6,839 nucleotides of DNA from Acidimicrobiaceae bacterium (GTDB lineage Bacteria; Actinomycetota; Acidimicrobiia; Acidimicrobiales; Ilumatobacteraceae). The position numbers and the translations under genes are program-made. The notes below the pieces were generated by a model. It had not been told where the DNA came from. It did not search any database and saw only the letters and a list, made by a program, of their open reading frames with translations. The DNA is taken from contig PBWL01000027.1 in NCBI GenBank assembly GCA_002727235.1, positions 20,280 through 27,118 of the forward strand. The letters run 5' to 3'. Positions within the stretch are counted from its first letter, which is position 1, and every line of letters starts with the position of its first letter. This document shows, piece by piece, positions 1-5,051 of the stretch.

Positions 1-258
1 GAGGCTGAGGCGCTTGCTGAACTTTGCCGTCGACTCCGTCCGATTGCGCATGTCAATCTCATTCCGTTGAATCGAACCGCTGGCTACGAGTATCAGGGTT
101 CCCGGCGCACACAGATCGAGAAATTTCAACAGGTGCTCACTCGTCGTGGAGTGGAGGCCACCATCCGTCGAAATCGAGGCAATGACATTGATGCCGCATG
201 CGGGCAACTTGCTGCAATTACGCCGGTGACGATTACGAAAGGTGGCACGCAGACGTGA
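1..258 (+). CDS. rlmN: 23S rRNA/tRNA A2503/A37 C2-methyltransferase RlmN, C-terminal fragment
   Basis: This is the last 85 codons of a radical-SAM methyltransferase that adds a methyl group to C2 of adenosine 2503 in 23S rRNA and, in characterised members, A37 of some tRNAs. The window edge cuts off the 5' part, so the CxxxCxxC iron-sulfur motif is not visible. What is visible is diagnostic: the family's HVNLIPLN segment at fragment residues 17-24 and the C-terminal stretch RGNDIDAACGQL. Cys67 of the fragment lies in the AACGQL context of the methyl-carrying cysteine (Cys355 in E. coli RlmN). The sequence after that motif is short and ends in TGA at 256-258, where the next gene begins. Cfr also shares this fold, but chromosomal context and the segment as a whole favour RlmN. 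Confidence 0.93.
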   Translation, partial: EAEALAELCRRLRPIAHVNLIPLNRTAGYEYQGSRRTQIEKFQQVLTRRGVEATIRRNRGNDIDAACGQLAAITPVTITKGGTQT

Positions 259-1052
259 GTGACCCCTTGGTGAAACTGAGCCATGTGGGGTTTTCGCGAG
301 GCAAGCGAGACATTCTCACCGACATCAACCTCGAGATCGGTTCCGGGGAGCGTTGGCTTGTGGTTGGTGGAAACGGCAGCGGCAAGTCGACGCTGCTGAG
401 GATGATGGCGTTGCGAGAGCATCCATCAGCGGGCGCAATTGACGTGCTCGGGGAGCGTCTCGGTCGAATGGACGTTCGAGCGATGCGACGACGAATTGGA
501 TTCGCCGCCCAGGGACTCACCGATCAACTTCGACCCGATCTGCGAGCAATCGACGTGGTTGTGACGGCGTTATATGCGGCACTCGAGCCATGGTGGCATC
601 AATATTCAGAGGACGATGTCGCAATGGCCCATGAACAACTCAATCGGCTGGGCATCGCTCACCTTTCTCACCAGACCTTTGGCACTCTCTCATCGGGCGA
701 ACGTCAGCGTGTGTTGTTGGCCCGAACACTCATGGATAATCCAGCGCTCATCATTCTTGACGAACCTTTTGCCGGCCTTGACCTCGTCGCCCGAGAGGAC
801 CTCATCAATGCACTTGGCAGCCTCACCCGAGACGGTTCGATCGGCGCTTTGGTGCTTGTCACCCACCACCTTGAGGAGGTCCCCCAAGGGATAACTCACC
901 TGTTGTGCCTTCGCGATGGAGCCACAGTCTTTAGAGGCTCAATGTCGTCAGGAATGACGAGTTCGACGATGTCTGAGACCTTTGGAGTGAATCTCTCCGT
1001 GACCGCCACTAAAGAAGGCCGATTGAGGGCCACTGCAGCCCACGGCGCTTGA
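255..1052 (+). CDS. Stand-alone ABC transporter ATP-binding protein (YlmA/ModF-like)
   Basis: A 265-residue ABC ATPase with every nucleotide-binding motif in order: Walker A GGNGSGKST (38-46), Q-loop Gln86, signature LSSGERQ (145-151), Walker B LIILDEP with catalytic Glu170 (165-171), D-loop AGLD (173-176) and switch His204. The segment EEVPQGITHLLCL after the H-loop resembles the YlmA/ModF group of single ATPases. I chose the GTG at 255 because it overlaps the rlmN stop as GTGA, has an AGGTGG ribosome-binding site at 240-245, and puts the protein start just ahead of the first beta strand. The ATG at 198 would run 61 bases into rlmN. No permease or binding protein is adjacent, so the substrate is unknown; partners could be encoded elsewhere, or the protein could have a non-transport role. 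It was probably cotranscribed with rlmN. Residues 230-265 are a poorly conserved tail. Confidence 0.9.
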   Translation: MSDPLVKLSHVGFSRGKRDILTDINLEIGSGERWLVVGGNGSGKSTLLRMMALREHPSAGAIDVLGERLGRMDVRAMRRRIGFAAQGLTDQLRPDLRAIDVVVTALYAALEPWWHQYSEDDVAMAHEQLNRLGIAHLSHQTFGTLSSGERQRVLLARTLMDNPALIILDEPFAGLDLVAREDLINALGSLTRDGSIGALVLVTHHLEEVPQGITHLLCLRDGATVFRGSMSSGMTSSTMSETFGVNLSVTATKEGRLRATAAHGA

Positions 1053-1054
1053 GC

Positions 1055-1067
1055 ACCTCGGCGAGGT
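1055..1067. terminator. Short hairpin at a convergent gene junction
   Basis: ACCTCG-G-CGAGGT is a perfect inverted repeat in the 14-base gap between the ABC gene (stop at 1050-1052) and the SRPBCC gene on the other strand (stop at 1069-1067). As RNA it could fold into five base pairs with a three-base loop from either strand. It lacks a T tract on either side, so intrinsic termination would be weak. It may be a bidirectional terminator or simply chance in G+C-rich DNA. Confidence 0.35.
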
Positions 1068-1501
1068 CAATGCGTCTGCTGAAGTAATTCTCTAAGTTGC
1101 TCAACCGCAGCATCAAGGCCGTTGTGGAGAGCCTCTTCAACTGGACCCGGAGTCCACATCGTTCCCTGATACTCGAGAACAGCAGTGACCGAGGTCTGCG
1201 AACCCACGTCACTCATGTCAAAACGCAATTCCCAATGTGCATGTTTTCGACCGTCAGACTCATTTCGCGTGAACATGATGTGTTCATCATTGTCGACCGA
1301 ACGCTCCATTCGAAGTTGCTTTGAGCGTGCGAACGGCCCGATCGACACCCTGAGTTCAACAATCCAGTGCTGTTCCCCATCTTGTCGCACCGACGAAACG
1401 ATCGGCACCCATTTCGGATACGTCGAAAGGTCTCGCAGCAGTGGGCGAACAGCCTCCATCGATGCGGCAAACTCAACTGTGCGAGAAACGGTGAATGCCA
1501 T
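1067..1501 (-). CDS. SRPBCC (START/polyketide-cyclase-like) family protein
   Basis: A 144-residue protein that fits a single SRPBCC domain, a helix-grip fold that holds hydrophobic ligands in a cavity. The signs are the opening FTVSRTVEFAASMEAVRPLLRD, in which a first strand is followed by the family's typical helix, then YPKWVPIVSSV (about 28-38), alternating strands through residue 115, and a long C-terminal helix (about 120-141) that would close the pocket. No signal peptide or membrane segment is seen, so it should be cytoplasmic. The ATG lies 8 bases after the stop of the DUF3499-like gene, so the two are very likely one transcript. No strong ribosome-binding site precedes it. The ligand cannot be read from the sequence; family members range from polyketide cyclases to COQ10-like lipid binders and small-molecule carriers. 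The fold is fairly sure, the function open. Confidence 0.8.
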   Translation of the reverse strand: MAFTVSRTVEFAASMEAVRPLLRDLSTYPKWVPIVSSVRQDGEQHWIVELRVSIGPFARSKQLRMERSVDNDEHIMFTRNESDGRKHAHWELRFDMSDVGSQTSVTAVLEYQGTMWTPGPVEEALHNGLDAAVEQLRELLQQTH

Positions 1502-1509
1502 TGCCGGGG

Positions 1510-1932
1510 TCAGTCGTGTAAGAGGGGTGTGCCTCGGAAGGCCCGAGACAGCAATGGAGAGAGTCGTTGCGGGCTCTCGTTTGGTTGTGCGTCACTTTCA
1601 TCTACCGGGTGTTCATCTCGGGAGACGCTCGGCGAGTCGGCCTCAAATAATGATGTCTGTGGCGCCGTCGCCTTCGATGTTCTGCGTCGGCGCCGCAACG
1701 GCTTCTCTGCACGGTCACCGACAGGCCCAGGTCGAAACAACCTCAGCGTGGGATCTCGGCGGTCATCAATCGTCCAACCCCTGGGAGCGGTTAGCCGGTC
1801 GGCATGTTGCAGACAAAGACCAGTTGATGATGAGTTGGACGGCACGTCAAGCCACACCACGGCCCCAACAGGATCAAACCCGTAACTCAGCGCCATGGGC
1901 TGAGAACATCCCGGACGATCGCATGAGGCCAC
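1510..1932 (-). CDS. DUF3499-like actinobacterial zinc-ribbon protein
   Basis: A 140-residue protein with two parts. Residues 1-60 look like actinobacterial DUF3499: Cys4 and Cys9 in a CxxxxC pair, a strand region ALSYGFDPVGAVVWLDV, then Cys40 and His43 in GLCLQHADRLTAPRGW. These four residues could bind one zinc ion. Residues 70-125 are low-complexity, arginine-rich around 80-85 and acidic later, and look disordered. The protein ends in a separate hydrophobic/basic patch (SPLLSRAFRG, 125-134). The start is GTG at 1932; no in-frame start lies upstream and the next ATG would remove both N-terminal cysteines. A hexamer TACCCT lies six bases upstream, so translation is probably leaderless. It is the first gene of a two-gene operon with the SRPBCC gene. 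The molecular function of this family is not known to me. Confidence 0.8.
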   Translation of the reverse strand: MASCDRPGCSQPMALSYGFDPVGAVVWLDVPSNSSSTGLCLQHADRLTAPRGWTIDDRRDPTLRLFRPGPVGDRAEKPLRRRRRTSKATAPQTSLFEADSPSVSRDEHPVDESDAQPNESPQRLSPLLSRAFRGTPLLHD

Positions 1933-1938
1933 CTCCGT

Positions 1939-1944
1939 AGGGTA
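1939..1944 (-). promoter_or_regulatory. -10-like element of the DUF3499-like gene
   Basis: On the minus strand TACCCT (TANNNT) is followed by exactly six bases and then the GTG start. Transcription from such an element would begin at or next to the start codon, giving a leaderless mRNA. I see no good -35 match about 17 bases upstream, which is common for actinobacterial promoters. Confidence 0.5.
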
Positions 1945-1983
1945 GGCGATTCAGCGCAATGAGGAGAACACTTCCTCGATGAG

Positions 1984-2056
1984 TGGGCGATACGGGCCTC
2001 GATCCCATGACCTCCACGGTGTGAACGTGGCGCTCTTCCAACTGAGCTAATCGCCC
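1984..2056 (-). tRNA. tRNA-Val (anticodon CAC)
   Basis: The minus strand folds into a complete 73-base cloverleaf. Acceptor GGGCGAT pairs with ATCGCCC, the D-stem is GCTC/GAGC with loop AGTTGGAA, the anticodon stem is CCACG/CGTGG with loop TTCACAC, giving anticodon CAC for the valine codon GUG. The variable loop is AGGTC, the T-stem ATGGG/CCCGT (one T-G pair) and the discriminator base A. CCA is not encoded, so it must be added by the CCA-adding enzyme. The T-loop reads ATCGAGG, so position 54 is A rather than the usual T, while C56, A58 and the G53-C61 pair are kept. It stands alone between the cysteine-rich membrane gene and the DUF3499-like gene, all on the same strand. Confidence 0.95.
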
Positions 2057-2068
2057 TCAGCACCGGCG

Positions 2069-2074
2069 AGGCTA
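2069..2074 (-). promoter_or_regulatory. Possible -10 element for tRNA-Val
   Basis: On the minus strand TAGCCT (TANNNT) ends 12 bases before the first base of the tRNA, a reasonable distance for a short 5' leader removed by RNase P. A convincing -35 element was not found in the 44-base gap to the upstream gene, so read-through from upstream is also possible. Confidence 0.3.
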
Positions 2075-2100
2075 CCAGCCACTCGTGTCGAGAACTCACG

Positions 2101-2520
2101 TCAGCCTGTCGATACGGAGAGACATGCGTATGGACCGCTAGCAACATTCCACGCGGTCTCGTCTGGCACTAACGGCAAGATCGCTGGCACCGTCAACGCA
2201 AATTCATCACACCGTTCGTCAACCATTTGCAGAAGATCCTCGGCTGTTGGAAATTGCGACGACGACTCATCAAGAGTTCCAACCTTCAACACATAGGCTG
2301 CGACTCCCCCACCGCTCGACGCCCTCTTCAGAGCGTCGTCGCATTCGGCAAGCGAAAAGGACGTGATCGACAAGCCGATGTCATCTTCGGGCAGAAAGAA
2401 GCAGTCGCCAGCGGCGAGATCTTGGATCGTGACGTCACGCTGCGAGGAGCCGATCACTGCGAATGAAACGATCACTGCGACCGCCACCGCAATCACCGCA
2501 CCACCAACTACTCGAGACAC
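2101..2520 (-). CDS. Single-pass membrane protein with four-cysteine extracytoplasmic domain (Septum_form-like)
   Basis: A 139-residue protein with one N-terminal membrane segment (about residues 4-24, rich in Val, Ala and Ile) followed directly by a predicted extracytoplasmic domain. That domain has Cys40 in AAGDCFFL, Cys60 in LAECDDA, Cys104 in ERCDEF and Cys133 in GPYACLS, plus Trp124 in TAWNVASGPYACL. This order resembles the actinobacterial Septum_form-type domain, where cysteines probably form disulfides. The match is a judgement by eye, and the usual His after the second cysteine is missing. No lipobox is present, so the segment is more likely an uncleaved anchor than a lipoprotein signal. 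The GTG start at 2520 overlaps the end of the J-domain gene by 13 bases, which points to translational coupling and a shared role. The function is unknown. Confidence 0.72.
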   Translation of the reverse strand: MSRVVGGAVIAVAVAVIVSFAVIGSSQRDVTIQDLAAGDCFFLPEDDIGLSITSFSLAECDDALKRASSGGGVAAYVLKVGTLDESSSQFPTAEDLLQMVDERCDEFALTVPAILPLVPDETAWNVASGPYACLSVSTG

Positions 2521-3056
2521 ACTCGACCCATACCGAGTTGATCAAGGAATCCTGGTGCACCATCGGCGCACACGGCATCGAGCGGAACCAGTTGCTTGAC
2601 AACTTCGCTATCAGCCTGATCACACGGCACCTCAACAGCAAACAACGCTTCATTAATCACGACACATGAGCCCGATTGGATGACACCATCAGGTGGCGAG
2701 TCAACCTCGGGACCTGCGAAGAGCGACAGCACCACAATTGCCGCTGCACCAACCGCAGAGGTGATGGCAACGCCCCGCCACGGAAACGAGACCGGCCTCG
2801 AGATCACGGTTAGAGGAGGCGTCGGCGCCGTGTGATCGGCGTGCCGGCGAGCCTGCGTGGCCCCCTGCACTCGTTGGGGCTCACTGGTGAGCGTTCGATA
2901 GGCCTCGTTCAGCGCCGCCATCTCGTCGCTATGCCGACCGTCGTCGACATCGGGGTGCACTTTGCGGGCGAGTCGCCGGTAGGCCGCTCTAATTTCGACT
3001 CGGCTCGCGCCTCGGCGAACCCCCAAGACGTCATGCGGATCTCGTTGAAAGTTCAT
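2508..3056 (-). CDS. Membrane-anchored J-domain protein with extracytoplasmic cysteine domain
   Basis: A 182-residue protein in three parts. Residues 6-59 form a J-domain (DPHDVLGVRRGASRVEIRAAY, then HPD at 34-36, then LNEAYRTL), the module that stimulates the ATPase of DnaK. Residues 60-93 are a linker. Residues 94-114 are a single membrane segment. Residues 120-182 would lie outside the membrane and hold Cys131, Cys145, Cys163 and Cys180, spaced 14, 18 and 17 apart, in contexts SGSCVV, VPCDQA, DAVCAD and RVCLE; this resembles small disulfide domains of the LppU type. It lacks the Gly/Phe region, zinc fingers and client-binding domains of DnaJ, so it is not DnaJ itself. The ATG lies 23 bases after the aldehyde dehydrogenase stop with no clear ribosome-binding site or -10 element, so it may be read from that operon. 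It overlaps the next gene. Its client is unknown. Confidence 0.85.
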   Translation of the reverse strand: MNFQRDPHDVLGVRRGASRVEIRAAYRRLARKVHPDVDDGRHSDEMAALNEAYRTLTSEPQRVQGATQARRHADHTAPTPPLTVISRPVSFPWRGVAITSAVGAAAIVVLSLFAGPEVDSPPDGVIQSGSCVVINEALFAVEVPCDQADSEVVKQLVPLDAVCADGAPGFLDQLGMGRVCLE

Positions 3057-3079
3057 GTAGGTGAGGGGGTGAGAGTGAA

Positions 3080-4519
3080 TTACTCGGCGATGTTGACCAT
3101 CACATGCTTGATACGGGTGTAGTCCTCAAGCGCGTACGCAGACAAATCTTTTCCGTAACCCGATTTCTTGTACCCGCCGTGCGGCATCTCAGCAACGATC
3201 GGGATGTGGGTGTTCACCCAGACGCAACCAAAATCAAGGTCTCGGGCACATCGCATTGCTCGGGCAACATCGACGGTCCACACGCTTGAGGCAAGCCCGT
3301 ACTCAACGCCGTTTGCGTAGCCCAGCGCTTCACTTTCGTCTGAGAAGTCTTGCACGGTGATCACCGGGCCGAAGACCTCTCGTTGGCTCATCTCATCATC
3401 TTGTTGGAGACCAGCGATGACCGTTGGCGCGACGAAGTAGCCACTTGATCCGACCTGCTCACCACCGGCGGTGACCGAGGCGTGAGAAGGAACACGATCA
3501 AGAAATCCGAGTACATGCGAAAGCTGGTTGCTGTTGTTTAAGGGCCCGCACAGAACATCCGCTTCAAAAGGCGTGCCAACCTTTGCCTCGTGCGCCTGAG
3601 CGCTCAAGGCATCAACAAAATCCTGACGGATTGAGGAATGAACGAGCACCCTCGTTGCGGCCGTACAGTCTTGACCTGAATTGAAGTATCCCGCAACTGC
3701 GATCGCTTCAGCAGCAGCGGGGATATCGGCGTCGTCGAACACAATGACCGGCGCCTTCCCACCGAGCTCGAGGTGCACGCGCTTCAAATCAGATGAGGCG
3801 GCTTGAGCGACCTCAGTTCCCGCCCTCACCGACCCGGTCACTGAGACCATCGATGGCGTCGAGTGAGCGACCATTGCTCGGCCGGTATCGCGATCACCGC
3901 AGACCACGTTGAAGACACCGGGTGGAAGGTGCTCGGCGGCGAGCTCTGCGAGCATGGCCGTCGTCACTGGAGTGGTGTCGCTCGGTTTCAGCACAATCGT
4001 GTTTCCCGCTGCGATCGCCGGTGCGAGTTTCCACATCGCCATCATCATCGGATAGTTCCACGGAGCGACCTGGGCACAAACGCCTACTGGCTCGCGCCGG
4101 ATCATGGACGTCATGTCATCCATGTACTCGCCTGACGCTTTGCCCTCAAGATGACGAGCGGCTCCAGCGAAGAATCGAAGCTGGTCGACCATTGGACCGA
4201 CCTCTTCTTCACGGTGCAGGTCGTAGGGTTTACCGCAATTATTTGATTCAGCAATCATGAGATCGTCGCCCGCTGCCTCGACAGCATCGGCGAATTTCAG
4301 TAGCGCAAGAGATCTCTGTGCGGGCGTCGTTCGCTTCCAACCATCAAACGCCGCACTCGCTGCAGTCATCGCCCGGTCGACGTCAGCCTCGGTTGACACG
4401 ACCGCTTCTCCATAGACCTCTCCTGTGGTGGGGGCGATCAGATTACTTCGGCCGCCATCAACCGCATCGCACCACTCACCGTCAATGAAGTTTCTTACTA
4501 ACGACTGCTCATTTGACAT
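3080..4519 (-). CDS. patD: Gamma-aminobutyraldehyde dehydrogenase (PatD-like)
   Basis: A 479-residue NAD(P)-dependent aldehyde dehydrogenase of usual length, probably oxidising 4-aminobutyraldehyde to GABA in putrescine breakdown. Catalytic features are all present: Asn155 in PWNYP, Lys178 in LKPSD for cofactor binding, general base Glu251 in LELGGK, nucleophile Cys285 in NSGQDCTAATR, and Glu381 in EVFGP. Two segments point to the gamma-aminobutyraldehyde subgroup: GQDCTAATR, and the C-terminal MPHGGYKKSGYGKDLSAYAL followed by EDYTRIKHVM, very close to what I recall of E. coli PatD. Other aminoaldehydes or betaine aldehyde cannot be excluded. The ATG at 4519 lies 9 bases after the stop of the Lrp/AsnC regulator, so the two form an operon under that regulator's promoter. 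No strong ribosome-binding site is seen. The protein should be cytoplasmic and tetrameric by family. Confidence 0.88.
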   Translation of the reverse strand: MSNEQSLVRNFIDGEWCDAVDGGRSNLIAPTTGEVYGEAVVSTEADVDRAMTAASAAFDGWKRTTPAQRSLALLKFADAVEAAGDDLMIAESNNCGKPYDLHREEEVGPMVDQLRFFAGAARHLEGKASGEYMDDMTSMIRREPVGVCAQVAPWNYPMMMAMWKLAPAIAAGNTIVLKPSDTTPVTTAMLAELAAEHLPPGVFNVVCGDRDTGRAMVAHSTPSMVSVTGSVRAGTEVAQAASSDLKRVHLELGGKAPVIVFDDADIPAAAEAIAVAGYFNSGQDCTAATRVLVHSSIRQDFVDALSAQAHEAKVGTPFEADVLCGPLNNSNQLSHVLGFLDRVPSHASVTAGGEQVGSSGYFVAPTVIAGLQQDDEMSQREVFGPVITVQDFSDESEALGYANGVEYGLASSVWTVDVARAMRCARDLDFGCVWVNTHIPIVAEMPHGGYKKSGYGKDLSAYALEDYTRIKHVMVNIAE

Positions 4520-4528
4520 ACCCGAGGT

Positions 4529-4978
4529 CTAGCACTTATCCGCACCCTCGCGTACCACTCTGAGAATGAACCTCGTCTCAGTTCGCGCGACCGCTGGGTC
4601 AGCTCTCAGCCACCGAACGAGGGCGTCGAGTCCGTCTGACCCCTCGCAATCGCATTGCAATGAGTAATCGGAAGACCCGGTGACATAGGCGGCAAAGGCA
4701 ATTTCGGCCCGGGTGCGCAACCGCTCTTCAAATTCTTCCGCGTGTGCTCCGGCGATTAACCCAACTTCAATGACCGCTCTTGTCGTGCGCCCATACGCAG
4801 CAGGGTCAACGTCGGCCCGGTACCTGCGGATGATACCTTCACGCTCCATTCTCCGAACTCTGTCGGCAACGGCGGTTGGCGACAGGTGAACTTCGCTCGA
4901 AAGCTCAGCCCACGACATTCGGCCGCTCATTTCTAACTGGCGAAGGATTCGAGCGTCAAATTCGTCTATTGCACTCAT
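4529..4978 (-). CDS. Lrp/AsnC family transcriptional regulator (AldR-like by context)
   Basis: A 149-residue regulator of typical Lrp/AsnC length. The N-terminal helix-turn-helix covers about 5-52: IDEFDARILRQLEMSGRMSW, the recognition region LSPTAVADRVRRMEREG, and GIIRRYRADVDP. The C-terminal part (about 67-142) fits the RAM effector-binding domain: AVIEVGLIAG, then AAYVTGSSDYSLQCDC, then ARTETRFILRVV. The Cys109-x-Cys111 pair on a central strand is not a feature I expect in the family. The gene is divergent from ald with 73 bases between, the arrangement of M. tuberculosis aldR-ald, where the regulator responds to amino acids. Here it also leads an operon with the aldehyde dehydrogenase. 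A TAAACT hexamer eight bases upstream suggests leaderless translation from the ATG at 4978, and a 13-base palindrome lies just beyond it. The effector (alanine or another amino acid) is inferred. Confidence 0.9.
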   Translation of the reverse strand: MSAIDEFDARILRQLEMSGRMSWAELSSEVHLSPTAVADRVRRMEREGIIRRYRADVDPAAYGRTTRAVIEVGLIAGAHAEEFEERLRTRAEIAFAAYVTGSSDYSLQCDCEGSDGLDALVRWLRADPAVARTETRFILRVVREGADKC

Positions 4979-4986
4979 AATCGGTG

Positions 4987-4992
4987 AGTTTA
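4987..4992 (-). promoter_or_regulatory. -10-like element of the Lrp/AsnC gene
   Basis: On the minus strand TAAACT (TANNNT) is followed by eight bases and the ATG. Transcription would begin within about a base or two of the start codon, so the message is leaderless or nearly so. The palindrome at 4998-5010 ends five bases upstream of this hexamer, within the spacer region of the promoter, where a bound regulator could block RNA polymerase. Confidence 0.5.
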
Positions 4993-4997
4993 CGCGT

Positions 4998-5010
4998 GAA
5001 CAAGTTGTTC
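4998..5010. promoter_or_regulatory. Candidate operator for the Lrp/AsnC regulator
   Basis: GAACAA-G-TTGTTC is a perfect 13-base palindrome with six-base arms, the only one of this quality in the 73-base divergent spacer. Size and symmetry fit operators of Lrp/AsnC proteins, which are short, often imperfect palindromes. Its centre is near -26 relative to the predicted regulator start and near -48 relative to the predicted ald start, so one site could repress the regulator and control ald. Binding by the adjacent regulator is inferred. Confidence 0.55.
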
Positions 5011-5039
5011 TTCGCCCGGATTCATTCCAGAAATTCAGT

Positions 5040-5045
5040 CAAACT
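5040..5045 (+). promoter_or_regulatory. -10-like element of ald
   Basis: CAAACT lies six bases before the ald ATG. It misses the first T of TANNNT but has the same spacing to the start codon as the other candidates here and nearly matches the regulator's own TAAACT. No ribosome-binding site lies between it and the ATG, in agreement with a leaderless message. The upstream stretch has three ATTC repeats (5020, 5024, 5033) and no clear -35 element. Confidence 0.35.
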
Positions 5046-5051
5046 ACCGAC

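Noticed and set aside
198..254. Upstream ATG start for the ABC ATPase
   Set aside because: It would extend the protein 19 residues into the conserved RlmN cysteine motif region, while the GTG at 255 has a ribosome-binding site and the usual stop/start overlap.
1185..1940. Long plus-strand open frame (251 codons) antisense to the SRPBCC and DUF3499-like genes
   Set aside because: It spans two genes with recognisable families on the other strand, shows no domain or sensible composition, and starts inside the SRPBCC gene without a ribosome-binding site.
2082..2092. CTCG-TGT-CGAG inverted repeat after the four-cysteine membrane gene
   Set aside because: Only four base pairs and no T tract; too weak to call a terminator.
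1887..2147. Minus-strand open frame crossing tRNA-Val
   Set aside because: It runs through the whole tRNA and into the DUF3499-like gene, and its translation has no recognisable feature.
2428..2439. Perfect 12-base palindrome CGTGACGTCACG
   Set aside because: It lies inside the coding region of the four-cysteine membrane protein, where the codons for Arg-Asp-Val-Thr explain it; no promoter is near, so it is probably chance.
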